The notes under the pieces: generated by a model
Told to the model about the DNA's origin: nothing
Databases searched by the model: none
What the model saw: the letters and a program-made list of their open reading frames with translations, nothing else
Made by a program: the position numbers and the translations under genes
From: Sphaerospermopsis torques-reginae ITEP-024
Lineage (GTDB): Bacteria > Cyanobacteriota > Cyanobacteriia > Cyanobacteriales > Nostocaceae
Reading direction: 5' to 3'
DNA: 64,000 bases
NCBI RefSeq assembly: GCF_019598945.1
Contig: NZ_CP080598.1
Coordinates: 930,001 to 994,000 of the forward strand
In this document: piece by piece, positions 1-8,700 of the stretch
Layout of the letters: each line of letters starts with the position of its first letter
Position numbering within the stretch: the first letter of the stretch is position 1

Positions 1-277
1 GATAAAGTTGGATGATTTCATGTCCTTGTTTACCATCGAATATAAACAGGTTTTCGATACAATTTAAATAACGAATGTTGGTTAAATCAGCTTGTATTTC
101 TTCTTGAAATTCTCGTTCCAATGCTATGCGACTGGTTTCACCAAATTCTACTCCTCCACCTAAAGCACGATAAAATGTTGATTGTTTTGTCGGATCATAT
201 CCTTCAGAAACAAAGATTCTGTCACCGTCTTTAATTAATGCTAAAACTATGACTCTAATTTCACCTGGTTTATTCAT
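1..277 (-). CDS. Nudix hydrolase, C-terminus cut by window edge
   Basis: Reading leftwards from the ATG at 277 gives about 92 codons before the window ends, so the C-terminus is missing. A complete Nudix box lies at residues 41-63: Gly41, Glu47, then REFQEE at 55-60, matching G-x5-E-x7-REUxEE. These glutamates bind Mg2+ in enzymes that hydrolyse nucleoside diphosphates linked to another group. The substrate cannot be told from the box. Nothing is visible that links it to the DUF3531 gene behind it except shared orientation and a 30-bp gap. Confidence 0.85.
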   Translation of the reverse strand, partial: MNKPGEIRVIVLALIKDGDRIFVSEGYDPTKQSTFYRALGGGVEFGETSRIALEREFQEEIQADLTNIRYLNCIENLFIFDGKQGHEIIQLY

Positions 278-307
278 TGTTGTGAGTAATTGTTGTTATT
301 TGAATTA

Positions 308-760
308 TTAATTATCGTAAATGGAATAAGCGCGAGTTTCACTATCTTCTACTGGCCAATCTTCGTTTTCACCACCTAAATATAATGCTTCTATGGTGAC
401 GTATTCTTCACTTAATTGAGTGAGGGCGTTGATGAGAATATCTAAGGCGATCGCATCACTTGTTCCTAAATCAAACCAGCATCTTCCCCATTCCCCTTCA
501 TATTCAAATTCTCCCATGTTGTGCATTAAAGCTAACATACTTTGATCATAACCTTGGTTGTCATAATCCATGTAGCTTAAATCCAAACCTGTTTCTTGAA
601 CTTGCAAGTTTTCAGCGTTGAAACCTCCTAGTTTACCTAAATAAAACCAGGAGTTAAACACTTCTTCTACATATTGTTTTTCTTGTTGGGAAGGAATGGT
701 ACTAAATTTGATCCAGAACCAAACGTCAAAGGGATTAAATTCGCGGAATTGAATGTACAT
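308..760 (-). CDS. DUF3531 family protein
   Basis: This is a 150-residue acidic protein without signal peptide or membrane segment. It begins MYIQFREFNPFDVWFW and is rich in aromatic residues, as in the cyanobacterial and plastid DUF3531 family, whose function is unknown to me. The frame stays open 20 codons further upstream, but that stretch only translates a TTGGTGA tandem repeat (peptide SPITNHQ repeated). The Met at 760 is therefore taken as the start. It shares strand with the Nudix gene 30 bp downstream and could be co-transcribed. Confidence 0.75.
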   Translation of the reverse strand: MYIQFREFNPFDVWFWIKFSTIPSQQEKQYVEEVFNSWFYLGKLGGFNAENLQVQETGLDLSYMDYDNQGYDQSMLALMHNMGEFEYEGEWGRCWFDLGTSDAIALDILINALTQLSEEYVTIEALYLGGENEDWPVEDSETRAYSIYDN

Positions 761-763
761 TTT

Positions 764-815
764 TGGTGATTGGTGATTGGTGATTGGTGATTGGTGATTG
801 GTGATTGGTGATTGG
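764..815. repeat. Short tandem repeat, unit TTGGTGA
   Basis: About seven head-to-tail copies of the heptamer TTGGTGA sit directly upstream of the DUF3531 start. The same family, in either orientation, recurs near 18081-18115, 49360-49395 and 50504-50560, and inside cobN near 62128-62172. It is a typical short tandem repeat of heterocystous cyanobacteria. Confidence 0.9.
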
Positions 816-879
816 GACAAATTATTACTGTAATCACTAATGACTAATAACCAATAACTAATTACTCATGACTAAATTA

Positions 880-1788
880 TCATATATTATTTAGTCGGTT
901 TTTAGCCTGGTTGCGTTCGGATTCAATTTGTCTGACTAGACTAGCAGGAAGTTGGGATTTTTTGGTTAACGCTTTTTCAAAATATGCGATCGCTTCTTTA
1001 ACCAAATTCTGACTTTTATCCTGTTTACCTTGTAAGTACAGTATTTGCGCTTTCAGATAATAAATTTCTGGGTTGTCAGAGGTGTTTTTCAAAGCACGAT
1101 TTACATAATCTAATGCTTGGGGATATTTTTTCAAATCCCTATACGCTAAAGCAATACCCCTATCTACTAAATATCCAGGTGCTGCATTTTGTTCCAGTTG
1201 TTCAATCGCTTGATCAGGACTAATAAAAGGCAAATTCACGGCTAACATTAAGTTCATATAGCCTTTAATTAAATTTAACTCTGGATCATTGGCATTAATG
1301 GCTTCTGCTCTATCTAAATATTCATACACTCTTGTTAACCTAGTAAATGCCTTTGATGCACCATTAACCGTACCTTCACGGGTAAGAATAACAGCACCTT
1401 CTAAAAAATTGCCTACTCCAGTGTATAAATTACCACGTAATTGGTTAGTAGCAATCAACTTTTGTCCAGCTTCTAAAGTCTTTTTGCTGTACTTCTCCAA
1501 ATTAACCAAATCTTGATTAGTATAAGCTAAAGATGCTTTTAAAGCATAAGCTAAAGGTTCATCGGGTTCATCAGCGATCGCTTTTTTCAGGTGATCCTCT
1601 GCAACAGGATAATTTCCTTGTTGGAAAATCGCTGTAAACGCTGCTTCCGTGCGATCGCCAATTTTATGAGGTTCACTACTGCGAAATGGATCACCCGCTA
1701 ATGAGGGATTTACCCACAAATTTAAGATTAACGTAGTAGCAAAAGCAACTTTAGAAACCAGAGGAAAACCCAAAAGATGTTTAGACAT
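880..1788 (-). CDS. Secreted TPR-repeat protein (Sll0314/Alr1548-like)
   Basis: A 302-residue protein with an N-terminal hydrophobic signal-like segment (residues 10-31, ending PSLAG). Several tetratricopeptide-like helical pairs follow (for example YPVAEDHLKKAIADEPDEP near 60-78 and YPQALDYVNRALKNTSDNPE near 222-240). It resembles a conserved cyanobacterial family of exported TPR proteins, probably periplasmic scaffolds. The actual partner is unknown. It is divergent from the ABC ATPase gene at 2119, with about 330 bp between them. Confidence 0.7.
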   Translation of the reverse strand: MSKHLLGFPLVSKVAFATTLILNLWVNPSLAGDPFRSSEPHKIGDRTEAAFTAIFQQGNYPVAEDHLKKAIADEPDEPLAYALKASLAYTNQDLVNLEKYSKKTLEAGQKLIATNQLRGNLYTGVGNFLEGAVILTREGTVNGASKAFTRLTRVYEYLDRAEAINANDPELNLIKGYMNLMLAVNLPFISPDQAIEQLEQNAAPGYLVDRGIALAYRDLKKYPQALDYVNRALKNTSDNPEIYYLKAQILYLQGKQDKSQNLVKEAIAYFEKALTKKSQLPASLVRQIESERNQAKNRLNNI

Positions 1789-2118
1789 AATAAAACACAG
1801 AATTATTACAATTGAACTTGTCGTATGTATTACTGAAAATCAAAAAATGCTTAACCAAAAAACGCTTCTGTATTGGCAAAAAAAATCCAAAAAAATCCCA
1901 AAAAAATCCCAAAAAAATCAAATTTATCTAGACTCTTGAAAATTCATGAGGTTTCCTCGCTGATTGTAGCGATTTTTTGTGTAATTCTGTCAAAATAGAA
2001 AAAGTTGAATGTTTGTTGCTGCTGGATCAGCTTTTGGTTACGGAACTTTGCTTTTAGTCCATCATTAGTCCATCAGTTGTTCGCTACTTGTTCGCTGACT
2101 ATCTGGTAATTTTAACAA
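1789..2118. other. Divergent intergenic region with A-rich imperfect repeats
   Basis: This 330-bp gap lies between divergently transcribed genes. Around 1878-1921 it holds four imperfect copies of a run of about seven A followed by TCC. The remainder should hold the promoters of both flanking genes. No clear operator or small gene was seen. Confidence 0.5.
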
Positions 2119-2790
2119 ATGCTTTATCTGAGAAATTTAACTTATCACCCCACAGCTTGTCCCACAGCAATTCTTAAATCTATTAACCTGGAATTACCAC
2201 CACAGCAACTAGGTTTAGTCATAGGTCCTAGTGGTTCAGGTAAAAGCACCTTATTAGAAATTTTATCAGGATTAGCTGAACCTACCTCCGGTGCAGCATT
2301 TTGGAGAGAACAGGAATTAATAGCTGAACAACTGCAACAATTAGCGGGAATAGTCTTTCAATTTCCCGAAAGGCACTTTTGCGGTGGTACAATTTTGGAA
2401 GAATTGCGTTTAGGACATCCCGAATTAGGTACAGAACGAGTTCATCAAGCACTTAGAGAAGTAGGATTAGATCATTTATCACTTTCTACCTCACCCCATG
2501 CTTTAAGCGGTGGACAACAAAGACGTTTAGCTTTAGCAGTTCAATTAATTCGCCAACCAAATTTATTATTATTAGATGAACCTACAGCCGGTTTAGATTG
2601 GTCTATTCGTCGTCAATTAGTAAATTTATTAGCGAAATTGAAAAAAGATTGGACTTTGTTAGTTGTTACACATGATGCTGGAGATATGTTACCAATAGCG
2701 GATAGTTGTTGGACTTTAAATCATGGTGTTTTAGAATCTGTTGATCCTAAAACTTTAGAAAAGAAAATTGCAGAAACTGTTGGGAAGTGA
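2119..2790 (+). CDS. ABC transporter ATP-binding protein (CbiO/ECF-like)
   Basis: This 223-residue ATPase has all expected motifs: Walker A GPSGSGKST near residue 37, Q-loop FQFPERHF, signature LSGGQQRRLALA, Walker B LLLLDEPTAGLD and switch histidine VVTHD. The FPERHF stretch after the Q-loop resembles the energy-coupling-factor ATPases CbiO/EcfA. No membrane or substrate-binding subunit lies nearby, so the substrate is unknown. The stand-alone layout is common in cyanobacteria. Confidence 0.8.
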   Translation: MLYLRNLTYHPTACPTAILKSINLELPPQQLGLVIGPSGSGKSTLLEILSGLAEPTSGAAFWREQELIAEQLQQLAGIVFQFPERHFCGGTILEELRLGHPELGTERVHQALREVGLDHLSLSTSPHALSGGQQRRLALAVQLIRQPNLLLLDEPTAGLDWSIRRQLVNLLAKLKKDWTLLVVTHDAGDMLPIADSCWTLNHGVLESVDPKTLEKKIAETVGK

Positions 2791-2881
2791 AACATTTGAA
2801 TTAAAAATTAAAATGTTTCACGCAGAGGCGCAGAGGCGCAGAGAAGAACGCAAAGAGTTTGAGATAATTAATTGAGTAAAT

Positions 2882-3631
2882 ATGAGTTTAGAGTCTGTAT
2901 CTAGTTTACCAGAAATGCTAGAAGTTTGGCAAGAAACGTTAAATTGGCAACCAACAAATGATCAACAAAATCAATTGCAAAAACTCTATGAATTAGTTAT
3001 TGAAGCTAATCGTTATGTAAATTTAACGCGCATTACTGAAGCATCAGAATTTTGGGAAAAACATCTTTGGGATTCGTTAAGAGGAGTTGCACCAAAACAG
3101 CATTTTATTGATATTTTAAATCATGGTGCATCGGTAATTGATATTGGTACTGGTGCGGGTTTTCCTGGTTTACCGCTTTCCATTATTTTCCCTAATTCTC
3201 AGGTGACTTTGTTAGATTCTACTCGCAAGAAAATTAATTTTATTGACTCTGTTTTAAATGATCTTCCTCTCACAAATGCTAAAACAATGGTCGGGAGAGT
3301 GGAGGAAATTGGACAGGAAAGTAAACACAGGGAAAATTATGATTTAGCTGTTATTCGTGCAGTGGGTAGTGTTTCTGCTTGTGCTGAATATAGTTTACCC
3401 TTAGTGAAAAAAGGTGGTTTAGCAGTTATTTATCGGGGAAGTTGGACAAAAGAAGAAAATCAAAGTTTAGAAAATGCGGTACATCATTTAGGAGGAGAAA
3501 TTGAATTAATTGAAGAATTTACAACTCCTTTAAGTAATAGTATTCGTCATTGTTTATATTTAAGGAAGGTGAAAAATACACCTGTAAGTTTTCCTCGTCC
3601 TGTGGGTATACCAACACAAAAACCTCTTTAA
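2882..3631 (+). CDS. rsmG: 16S rRNA (guanine527-N7)-methyltransferase RsmG
   Basis: A 249-residue SAM-dependent methyltransferase that makes m7G527 in 16S rRNA. The SAM-binding loop VIDIGTGAGFPGLPL lies near residues 87-101, preceded by the family motif NLTRI and HLWDSL, and followed by LLDSTRKKINF. Length and motif order are those of full-length GidB/RsmG. The gene stands 91 bp after the ABC ATPase gene. That gap contains a short cgcagaggcgcagag repeat. Confidence 0.95.
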   Translation: MSLESVSSLPEMLEVWQETLNWQPTNDQQNQLQKLYELVIEANRYVNLTRITEASEFWEKHLWDSLRGVAPKQHFIDILNHGASVIDIGTGAGFPGLPLSIIFPNSQVTLLDSTRKKINFIDSVLNDLPLTNAKTMVGRVEEIGQESKHRENYDLAVIRAVGSVSACAEYSLPLVKKGGLAVIYRGSWTKEENQSLENAVHHLGGEIELIEEFTTPLSNSIRHCLYLRKVKNTPVSFPRPVGIPTQKPL

Positions 3632-3667
3632 CAGGACTGCATCCCGATTTCGCAAAAATACACAAGA

Positions 3668-4380
3668 ATGACCCCAAAAACCTCTTTATCCCTGCTTTCC
3701 TTTGTGTTCTTTGCGCCCTTTGCGGTTAGTTTATTTCCAGTATTGAAATCTTCACCAGTTTTAGCCACAGTAGAACCTTTACCAAGGTTAAAACAAGTTG
3801 CTGACTATCAAAAAATAACCAAAAAATATCAGCCTTTATCTGGTATGAAAATTTTAGTTAATCCAGGACATGGAGGTAAAGAAACTGGTACTGCTGGTGC
3901 GACTGGATTTTTAGCCAAAGATGCAAATTTAATAGTTTCTAAATTACTGCGTCTTGAGTTACAAAAACGAGGTGCTACAGTTGTTATGACCAGGGAAAAT
4001 GATCAAGAAATATCTTTACTAGAACGTCAAAATATCATTAATCAAGAAGAACCGACAATTGCGATTACTATACATTATACTGCTGTAGAAAGTGATGGTG
4101 ATACAGAAAAAACTCAGGGAGTGAGAAGTTTTTGGTATCATCCTCAATCCCATAGTTTAGCAATAATCATACATCACTATTTAGTGAATAAATTAGGACG
4201 TAAATCTGGAATAACTTAGCTCTAACTCGTCCAGAAATTGTACCAGCAGTAGTGTTAGAATTGGGTTTTATGACCCATCCTGAAGAATTTGAGTGGATAG
4301 TTGATCCCCAGGAACAAAAAAAGTTAGCCGTTGTACTAGCTGAAGCAATTACAGAATGGTTTAGACAGTCTCAGGACTAA
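3668..4380 (+). pseudogene. Frameshifted N-acetylmuramoyl-L-alanine amidase
   Basis: The first frame (3668-4219) encodes a signal-like N-terminus and most of an Amidase_3 domain (NPGHGG, VVMTREND, TIHYTAV), then stops. The rest of the domain (LALTRPEIVPAVVLELGFM to the stop at 4380) follows in another frame. The junction at 4210/4211 fits a 10-bp deletion between two TGGA copies that removed the middle of the family motif GVFWNN. In addition the zinc-ligand Glu expected in the EKD motif is Ala83 (FLAKD), while His68 and His136 remain. The gene thus looks inactive twice over, assuming the sequence is correct. Confidence 0.8.
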
Positions 4381-4396
4381 AAAACAGAGAAATTAA

Positions 4397-5119
4397 CTAC
4401 CCTAATTTCTTTGCATCTGCAAATCGTTGATTAATTTCATCCCAGTTAACCACATTCCACCAAGCATCTAAATATTCAGGACGACGATTTTGATATTTTA
4501 GATAGTAAGCGTGTTCCCAAACATCATTACCAAAAATGGGATATTTACCTTCCATTAAAGGACTATCTTGATTTGCTGTAGTTGTAATTTCTAACTTACC
4601 ATTCTTATTGCGAACTAACCAAACCCAACCGCTACCAAAACGACCACCACCAGCTTCATTAAACTGTTTTTTGAAATCCGCAAAATTGCCAAAATTATCA
4701 TTAATTGCTGTTGCTATTTCTCCAGTCGGTTCACCACCACCATTAGGTTTCATGATTTTCCAAAACATGGAATGGTTAACATGACCACCACCATTATTTC
4801 TGACTGTAGTTCTAATATCTGCGGGGACATTATCCAGATTTTGCAGTAGTTCTTCAACGGTTTTGTTTTTCAGTTCTGGGTATTTGTCCAATGCTTTATT
4901 TAAGTTGTTCACATAAGCTGCATGGTGTTTATCGTGATGAAACTGCATGGTTCTAGCATCAATATGCGGTTCTAGTGCGTCGTAAGGGTAGGGTAAAGGG
5001 GGTAGTTCAATAGTTGATGTTCTGGGGGTGGATGTTTCCGCAGAAGCGTAACTATCAAGAACAAAAGCACCCGCACTAGCACCCAGTAAAACCAAGAAAT
5101 GACGACGTTTTAAACTCAT
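4397..5119 (-). CDS. sodA: Mn superoxide dismutase, membrane-anchored or exported
   Basis: A 240-residue SOD. An RR-containing N-terminal hydrophobic segment (residues 5-27) probably anchors it or exports it. The Fe/Mn-SOD core follows, with metal ligands in [20 protein letters not shown] and [15 protein letters not shown] together with the Gln in TANQDSPL favours the Mn form. It dismutates superoxide on the membrane or lumen side, as for the known Anabaena membrane Mn-SOD. A degenerate copy of its 5' end and upstream region lies at 8289-8519. Confidence 0.93.
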   Translation of the reverse strand: MSLKRRHFLVLLGASAGAFVLDSYASAETSTPRTSTIELPPLPYPYDALEPHIDARTMQFHHDKHHAAYVNNLNKALDKYPELKNKTVEELLQNLDNVPADIRTTVRNNGGGHVNHSMFWKIMKPNGGGEPTGEIATAINDNFGNFADFKKQFNEAGGGRFGSGWVWLVRNKNGKLEITTTANQDSPLMEGKYPIFGNDVWEHAYYLKYQNRRPEYLDAWWNVVNWDEINQRFADAKKLG

Positions 5120-5213
5120 AGGTTTTTTTGCAGTTGGTAGATTTACACACTTTTTTCAGATCATAACTGCAAAAATATATTAGGGAATGATGAATTGTAC
5201 CTCTCCACAGTAT
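4974..5213. repeat. Direct duplication, copy 1 (sodA 5' end and promoter)
   Basis: The first ~48 codons of sodA and about 90 bp upstream are repeated in direct orientation at 8289-8519. Long blocks such as gcacccgcactagcaccc and gcagttggtagatttacac are shared, with scattered substitutions and small indels. Copy 1 is attached to the intact gene. Confidence 0.9.
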
Positions 5214-5285
5214 GAGGTGAGTTCCTGAGATGTTGCATTAGTAGTAATATCCACCTCCGAATTAATTCGGAGTCTCATAGCAAAA

Positions 5286-5612
5286 GTCGTCTATTTACGG
5301 GGTTTATCTGAAGGTGAAAATGCTTGTTTAAAATTAGTTGTTGCTGCCAATGAACCTTTAAAAACATTATTTAATGATAGTCAAAGTAATGGTAACACAT
5401 CACCATTAGAAGATATTTGTCAACAAATAGATATTAAAGCCTGGAATGAAAAAACTATCCGTGATTTTATTGCCAAGCGATTAAAACCAACCAACATTCC
5501 TTTTACAGAAGCCGATATTCAACAACTGATTCAAGAAAGTGGTGGAGATCCACAAAAATTGACACAACTTTGTTATAACTTGTATAAAAAATATTCTGAA
5601 TCAAATAATTAA
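5286..5612 (+). pseudogene. 3' remnant of an ATPase gene
   Basis: An open frame runs to a stop at 5612 without a plausible start. It translates as VVYLRGLSEGENACLKLVV and continues through FIAKRLKPTNIPFTEADI to LCYNLYKKYSESNN, about 108 residues. It looks like the C-terminal helical/winged-helix end of a P-loop ATPase whose 5' part has been lost. It ends only 11 bp before the ATG of the complete ATPase gene at 5624, so the two were probably an operon. The family call is an inference from style and context. Confidence 0.5.
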
Positions 5613-5623
5613 AAATCTATATT

Positions 5624-8077
5624 ATGAATACCAAATCACCTGTACCTCGTTTAGATTTAGCCCCTAAATTACGCCGTCCTCTCTCTTTGTCGAATCCTTT
5701 AGATTACCTACGGTTACTGTATTGGGTGTTTTACTTTCCCCAGGCTTTGCGGTGTTATGTTGATACTTTTGGCGGGGGTTATATTCCTACAAAGGAAATG
5801 AACTGGAGTAAAGGAATAGAGATATTACGTAAAAACTCTATTCAGCGTCAATTATTATTTCAAGGTGTGGTTTTAACAATAATTGCACCTATATTAATAG
5901 GTTTATTTTTAGAATTATTAGGTTTACGTATTGATTGGTTCGGTGTGGCGGTATGTGTGGCGGTATGTGTGGCGGTAGGTGTGGCGTACGGTGTGCTGGG
6001 AGGTGTGGCGGTAGGTGTGGCGGTAGGTGTGGCGTTCGGTGTGGCGTTCGGTGTGCTGGGAGGTGTGGCGTTCGGTGTGGCGTACGGTGTGGCGTTCGTT
6101 GTGGCTTACGGTGTGGCGGTAGGTGTGATGTTCGGTGTGCCGGGAGGTGTGGCGTTCGGTGTGGTGACTTTACGTCTTGAAAGTTGGTTAATTGGCCTAC
6201 CTTTCAACTTACGTTATCTCAGAAATAGTAGTTTTTTACTTCCCCGCCTTACTATTATACCCTTACCTTACCTTAATTCACGTTTAAACAACTGGTTATT
6301 ACAGGACTGGGAAAATGGCGTACATAATGTTAATCAACTCTTAGCATATACTTTGCAATTTATTCCTGTCATCCAAGCAGTGAATAAGGCATTGAAGAGA
6401 AAACCACCAGAACAAATTATTTGGTCTGTTTCTCAATTAGCAAATAATCCTTTTGATTGGCAATTAATAAAACGTATTTCAGATTTAAAACAACCTTCAA
6501 CCAAAAAACCCCATCGTGCTGCTGCGGCTGGTTTTTGGTATCTGCATGAAAAACAACCCACTAAAGCAACAGAAGCTTTTGCTGTGGTGCGTTCTCTTCT
6601 CTATGGAGAAGAAATGTATATTCTTGCCCAAACTTTAGCAGCATTTAACGACACTGAAGAATTAAACTCTATTACTAACCTACAATTACCTACATTCCCC
6701 ACATCAGGTTTATTACGTCCTCACACTTGGCAAACATTAGATAGATTTCTGCGAGTAATTGAAGATGTAAAAATCATCAATCGCAGTGTATCCCGTGTCT
6801 CGCGTTCTTCAGCTTTAAATCGCGCATTAGGTGAACTGACAACTATTTTAAATACAGCCGACACCTTAGCCAAAGCAGAACAGGGATTAATTATAGATAT
6901 TGCTGAAAACTGGCAACAACAATTATTACAAATTGCTGGGGAAGTTGGGGAAGTTGTTATTAATAAACCTGTAAATAATCCTTATGTTATCGGCGACCCT
7001 GTAATGGGTAATTTGTTTGTTGCTCGAGAAGATATTATTAGACAATTAGAAGAACTTTGGTTAAGAAGTCCTCAACTCCAGTCAGTTGTAATTTATGGTC
7101 ATAGACGCATGGGTAAAACTTCCATTTTACGCAATGCTGCTAACTCTTTAGAGAATCAGGTCAAAGTTGCTTATGTGAATTTATTAAAGTTAGGAGATGT
7201 CACTCAAGGTGTAGGTGAGGTATTAATGTTTATTAGTGATGAAATTTCCCAAGTTGTGAATATGCCCCTTCCCAATGATGATGATTTATTAAAACTTCCT
7301 TTCCCCACTTTTAACCGCTATTTTAAAGAAGTAATTAAAAATTTATCTGGTGGGTTAATCATTGCCTTAGATGAATTTGAAAAAATTGAAGATTTAATCA
7401 AAAACCAAAAAATTCCTGCTAATTTTATGGACTTCTTGAGAGGTTTATTACAAGAATCTCCTCAAGTTGCTTTTGCTTTTGCAGGGTTGCACACTTTAGA
7501 TGAAATGACCGCAGATTATTTTCATCCCTTTTTTGGTAGCGTGATTAATATTCGTGTAGGTTTTCTCAGTCGTGGTGCAACTGGTCAAATTCTCGCTAAC
7601 CCTGCTATTGAAGAATTTTTATTAGACTACACACCAGAAGCACTAGATAAAATTTATGATTTAACCTACGGACAACCTTATTTAGTGCAGTTAATAGGTT
7701 TTCATTTAGTGCGATTATATAATGATTTTGTGTTTGAACAAGGAAGAAACCGCGACCCTGTTTTTACAGTGGAAGATATAGACACAATTGTCAATAAACC
7801 AGAATTTTTTACCAGAGGCAGTAATTATTTTAATGGTGTTTGGAGTCAAGCTGGGGAAAATAATGATAATACTCAACAAGTAATTTTAAGTCATTTGGCA
7901 AAATCTCCCCAGGGATTAAATTTAAATGATTTGGTTGAGTTGATGGGAATAGATGAAAGTAATTTACAGAAAGCTTTAGATACTTTAAAACGTCATGATG
8001 TGATTGTCAAAAATCAAGGACGTTGGAGAATTATTGTAGAGTTATTTCGGCGTTGGGTTAAGAAATCACATCCTTAA
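5624..8077 (+). CDS. AAA/STAND-type ATPase with glycine-zipper membrane repeat
   Basis: An 817-residue protein. Residues 80-100 form a hydrophobic segment. Residues 107-181 are a repeat of four-residue units, mostly GVAV, GVAF, GVAY or GVLG, putting Gly at nearly every fourth position (continuous GxxxG), encoded by a 12-bp DNA repeat. After a helical linker, Walker A GHRRMGKTS (492-500) and Walker B LIIALDEFEK (Asp583) mark a P-loop NTPase of the archaeal-ATPase/STAND kind, with a winged helix at the C-terminus (about 715-810). This suggests a membrane-embedded switch. Substrate and role are unknown. It belongs to a rearranged island between two sodA 5' copies. Confidence 0.7.
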   Translation: MNTKSPVPRLDLAPKLRRPLSLSNPLDYLRLLYWVFYFPQALRCYVDTFGGGYIPTKEMNWSKGIEILRKNSIQRQLLFQGVVLTIIAPILIGLFLELLGLRIDWFGVAVCVAVCVAVGVAYGVLGGVAVGVAVGVAFGVAFGVLGGVAFGVAYGVAFVVAYGVAVGVMFGVPGGVAFGVVTLRLESWLIGLPFNLRYLRNSSFLLPRLTIIPLPYLNSRLNNWLLQDWENGVHNVNQLLAYTLQFIPVIQAVNKALKRKPPEQIIWSVSQLANNPFDWQLIKRISDLKQPSTKKPHRAAAAGFWYLHEKQPTKATEAFAVVRSLLYGEEMYILAQTLAAFNDTEELNSITNLQLPTFPTSGLLRPHTWQTLDRFLRVIEDVKIINRSVSRVSRSSALNRALGELTTILNTADTLAKAEQGLIIDIAENWQQQLLQIAGEVGEVVINKPVNNPYVIGDPVMGNLFVAREDIIRQLEELWLRSPQLQSVVIYGHRRMGKTSILRNAANSLENQVKVAYVNLLKLGDVTQGVGEVLMFISDEISQVVNMPLPNDDDLLKLPFPTFNRYFKEVIKNLSGGLIIALDEFEKIEDLIKNQKIPANFMDFLRGLLQESPQVAFAFAGLHTLDEMTADYFHPFFGSVINIRVGFLSRGATGQILANPAIEEFLLDYTPEALDKIYDLTYGQPYLVQLIGFHLVRLYNDFVFEQGRNRDPVFTVEDIDTIVNKPEFFTRGSNYFNGVWSQAGENNDNTQQVILSHLAKSPQGLNLNDLVELMGIDESNLQKALDTLKRHDVIVKNQGRWRIIVELFRRWVKKSHP
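5942..6169 (+). repeat. 12-bp tandem repeat inside the ATPase gene
   Basis: About 19 units of the type GGTGTGGCGKTM encode the GVAx tetrads of the membrane tract. Units differ mainly in the last codon (gta, ttc, tac), with occasional ctggga or atgttc variants. This is a slippage-prone, GC-rich block in an AT-rich gene. Confidence 0.9.
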
Positions 8078-8177
8078 ATTGTGTATTTTAAGTACCGATG
8101 CAAAATTAATTGCACATTAGGAACATAGATTGATAAAATATATTATTAACAGTAATATTTAGGATAAATAATGCGAT

Positions 8178-8291
8178 CTATAGCAATCCTAAATAAGATA
8201 TGAACACCTTTTCTCCATACCTCTGCCCTCTCTGCGTCTGGATCGGTTCGTTTTAAAAAATCCATTCATAAATCAAATAGGATTGCTATAG
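8178..8291. mobile_element. MITE-like element with 14-bp terminal inverted repeats
   Basis: CTATAGCAATCCTA at 8178-8191 is perfectly inverted at 8278-8291, bounding a 114-bp non-coding segment that contains a ctctgccctctctgcgtc stretch. No transposase is present and no clear target duplication was seen. Its right end falls exactly where the second sodA 5' copy begins. Confidence 0.6.
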
Positions 8292-8519
8292 TGCATCCTA
8301 AGGGTAGGGTAAGGGAGGTAGTTCAATAGTTGATGTTTTTCGGGGATATGTTTCAGCGGAAGCAAAAATATCGAGAAGCAAAGCACCCGCACTAGCACCC
8401 AGTAAAACCAAGAAATGACGACAATTTAAACTTATAAGTCTTTTTGCAGTTGGTAGATTTACACATTGTTTTAGATCATAACTGCAAAAATATCTTGGGA
8501 AATGGTGAGTTTTACTTCC
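8289..8519 (-). pseudogene. Duplicated, decayed sodA 5' fragment
   Basis: The segment matches the sodA start and upstream region at 4974-5213 in the same orientation. The position equivalent to the sodA ATG reads TTATAAG instead of CTCATAG on the + strand, so the start codon is lost, and no SOD core follows. It is a non-functional relic of a duplication that now brackets the ATPase island. The rest of the gap 8078-8700 holds the MITE-like element and AT-rich sequence that probably includes the promoter of the gene at 8701. Confidence 0.85.
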
Positions 8520-8700
8520 CCTAGATTATTGATCAAGTTTATGCACCCAATTCGACAAAACCCTATCCTGTAAATTTCTGTAAGTATCAGTTATAATTGT
8601 AGTTATAACCTTATCACGTTAATCACAGAAAAACTGCCTAATTATAATTCACTAGACTATAAAAATATCAGCAATTGAATTAATTGATGGGTAAACAATT

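Noticed and set aside
3668-4219. Treating the first amidase frame as a complete short gene
   Set aside because: The conserved LELGFM end of the domain follows immediately in another frame, so the frame is truncated, not naturally short.
5935-6180. Cys/Gly/Arg-rich frame overlapping the ATPase
   Set aside because: It is the other frame of the 12-bp repeat; the GVAx frame belongs to a long gene with a P-loop.
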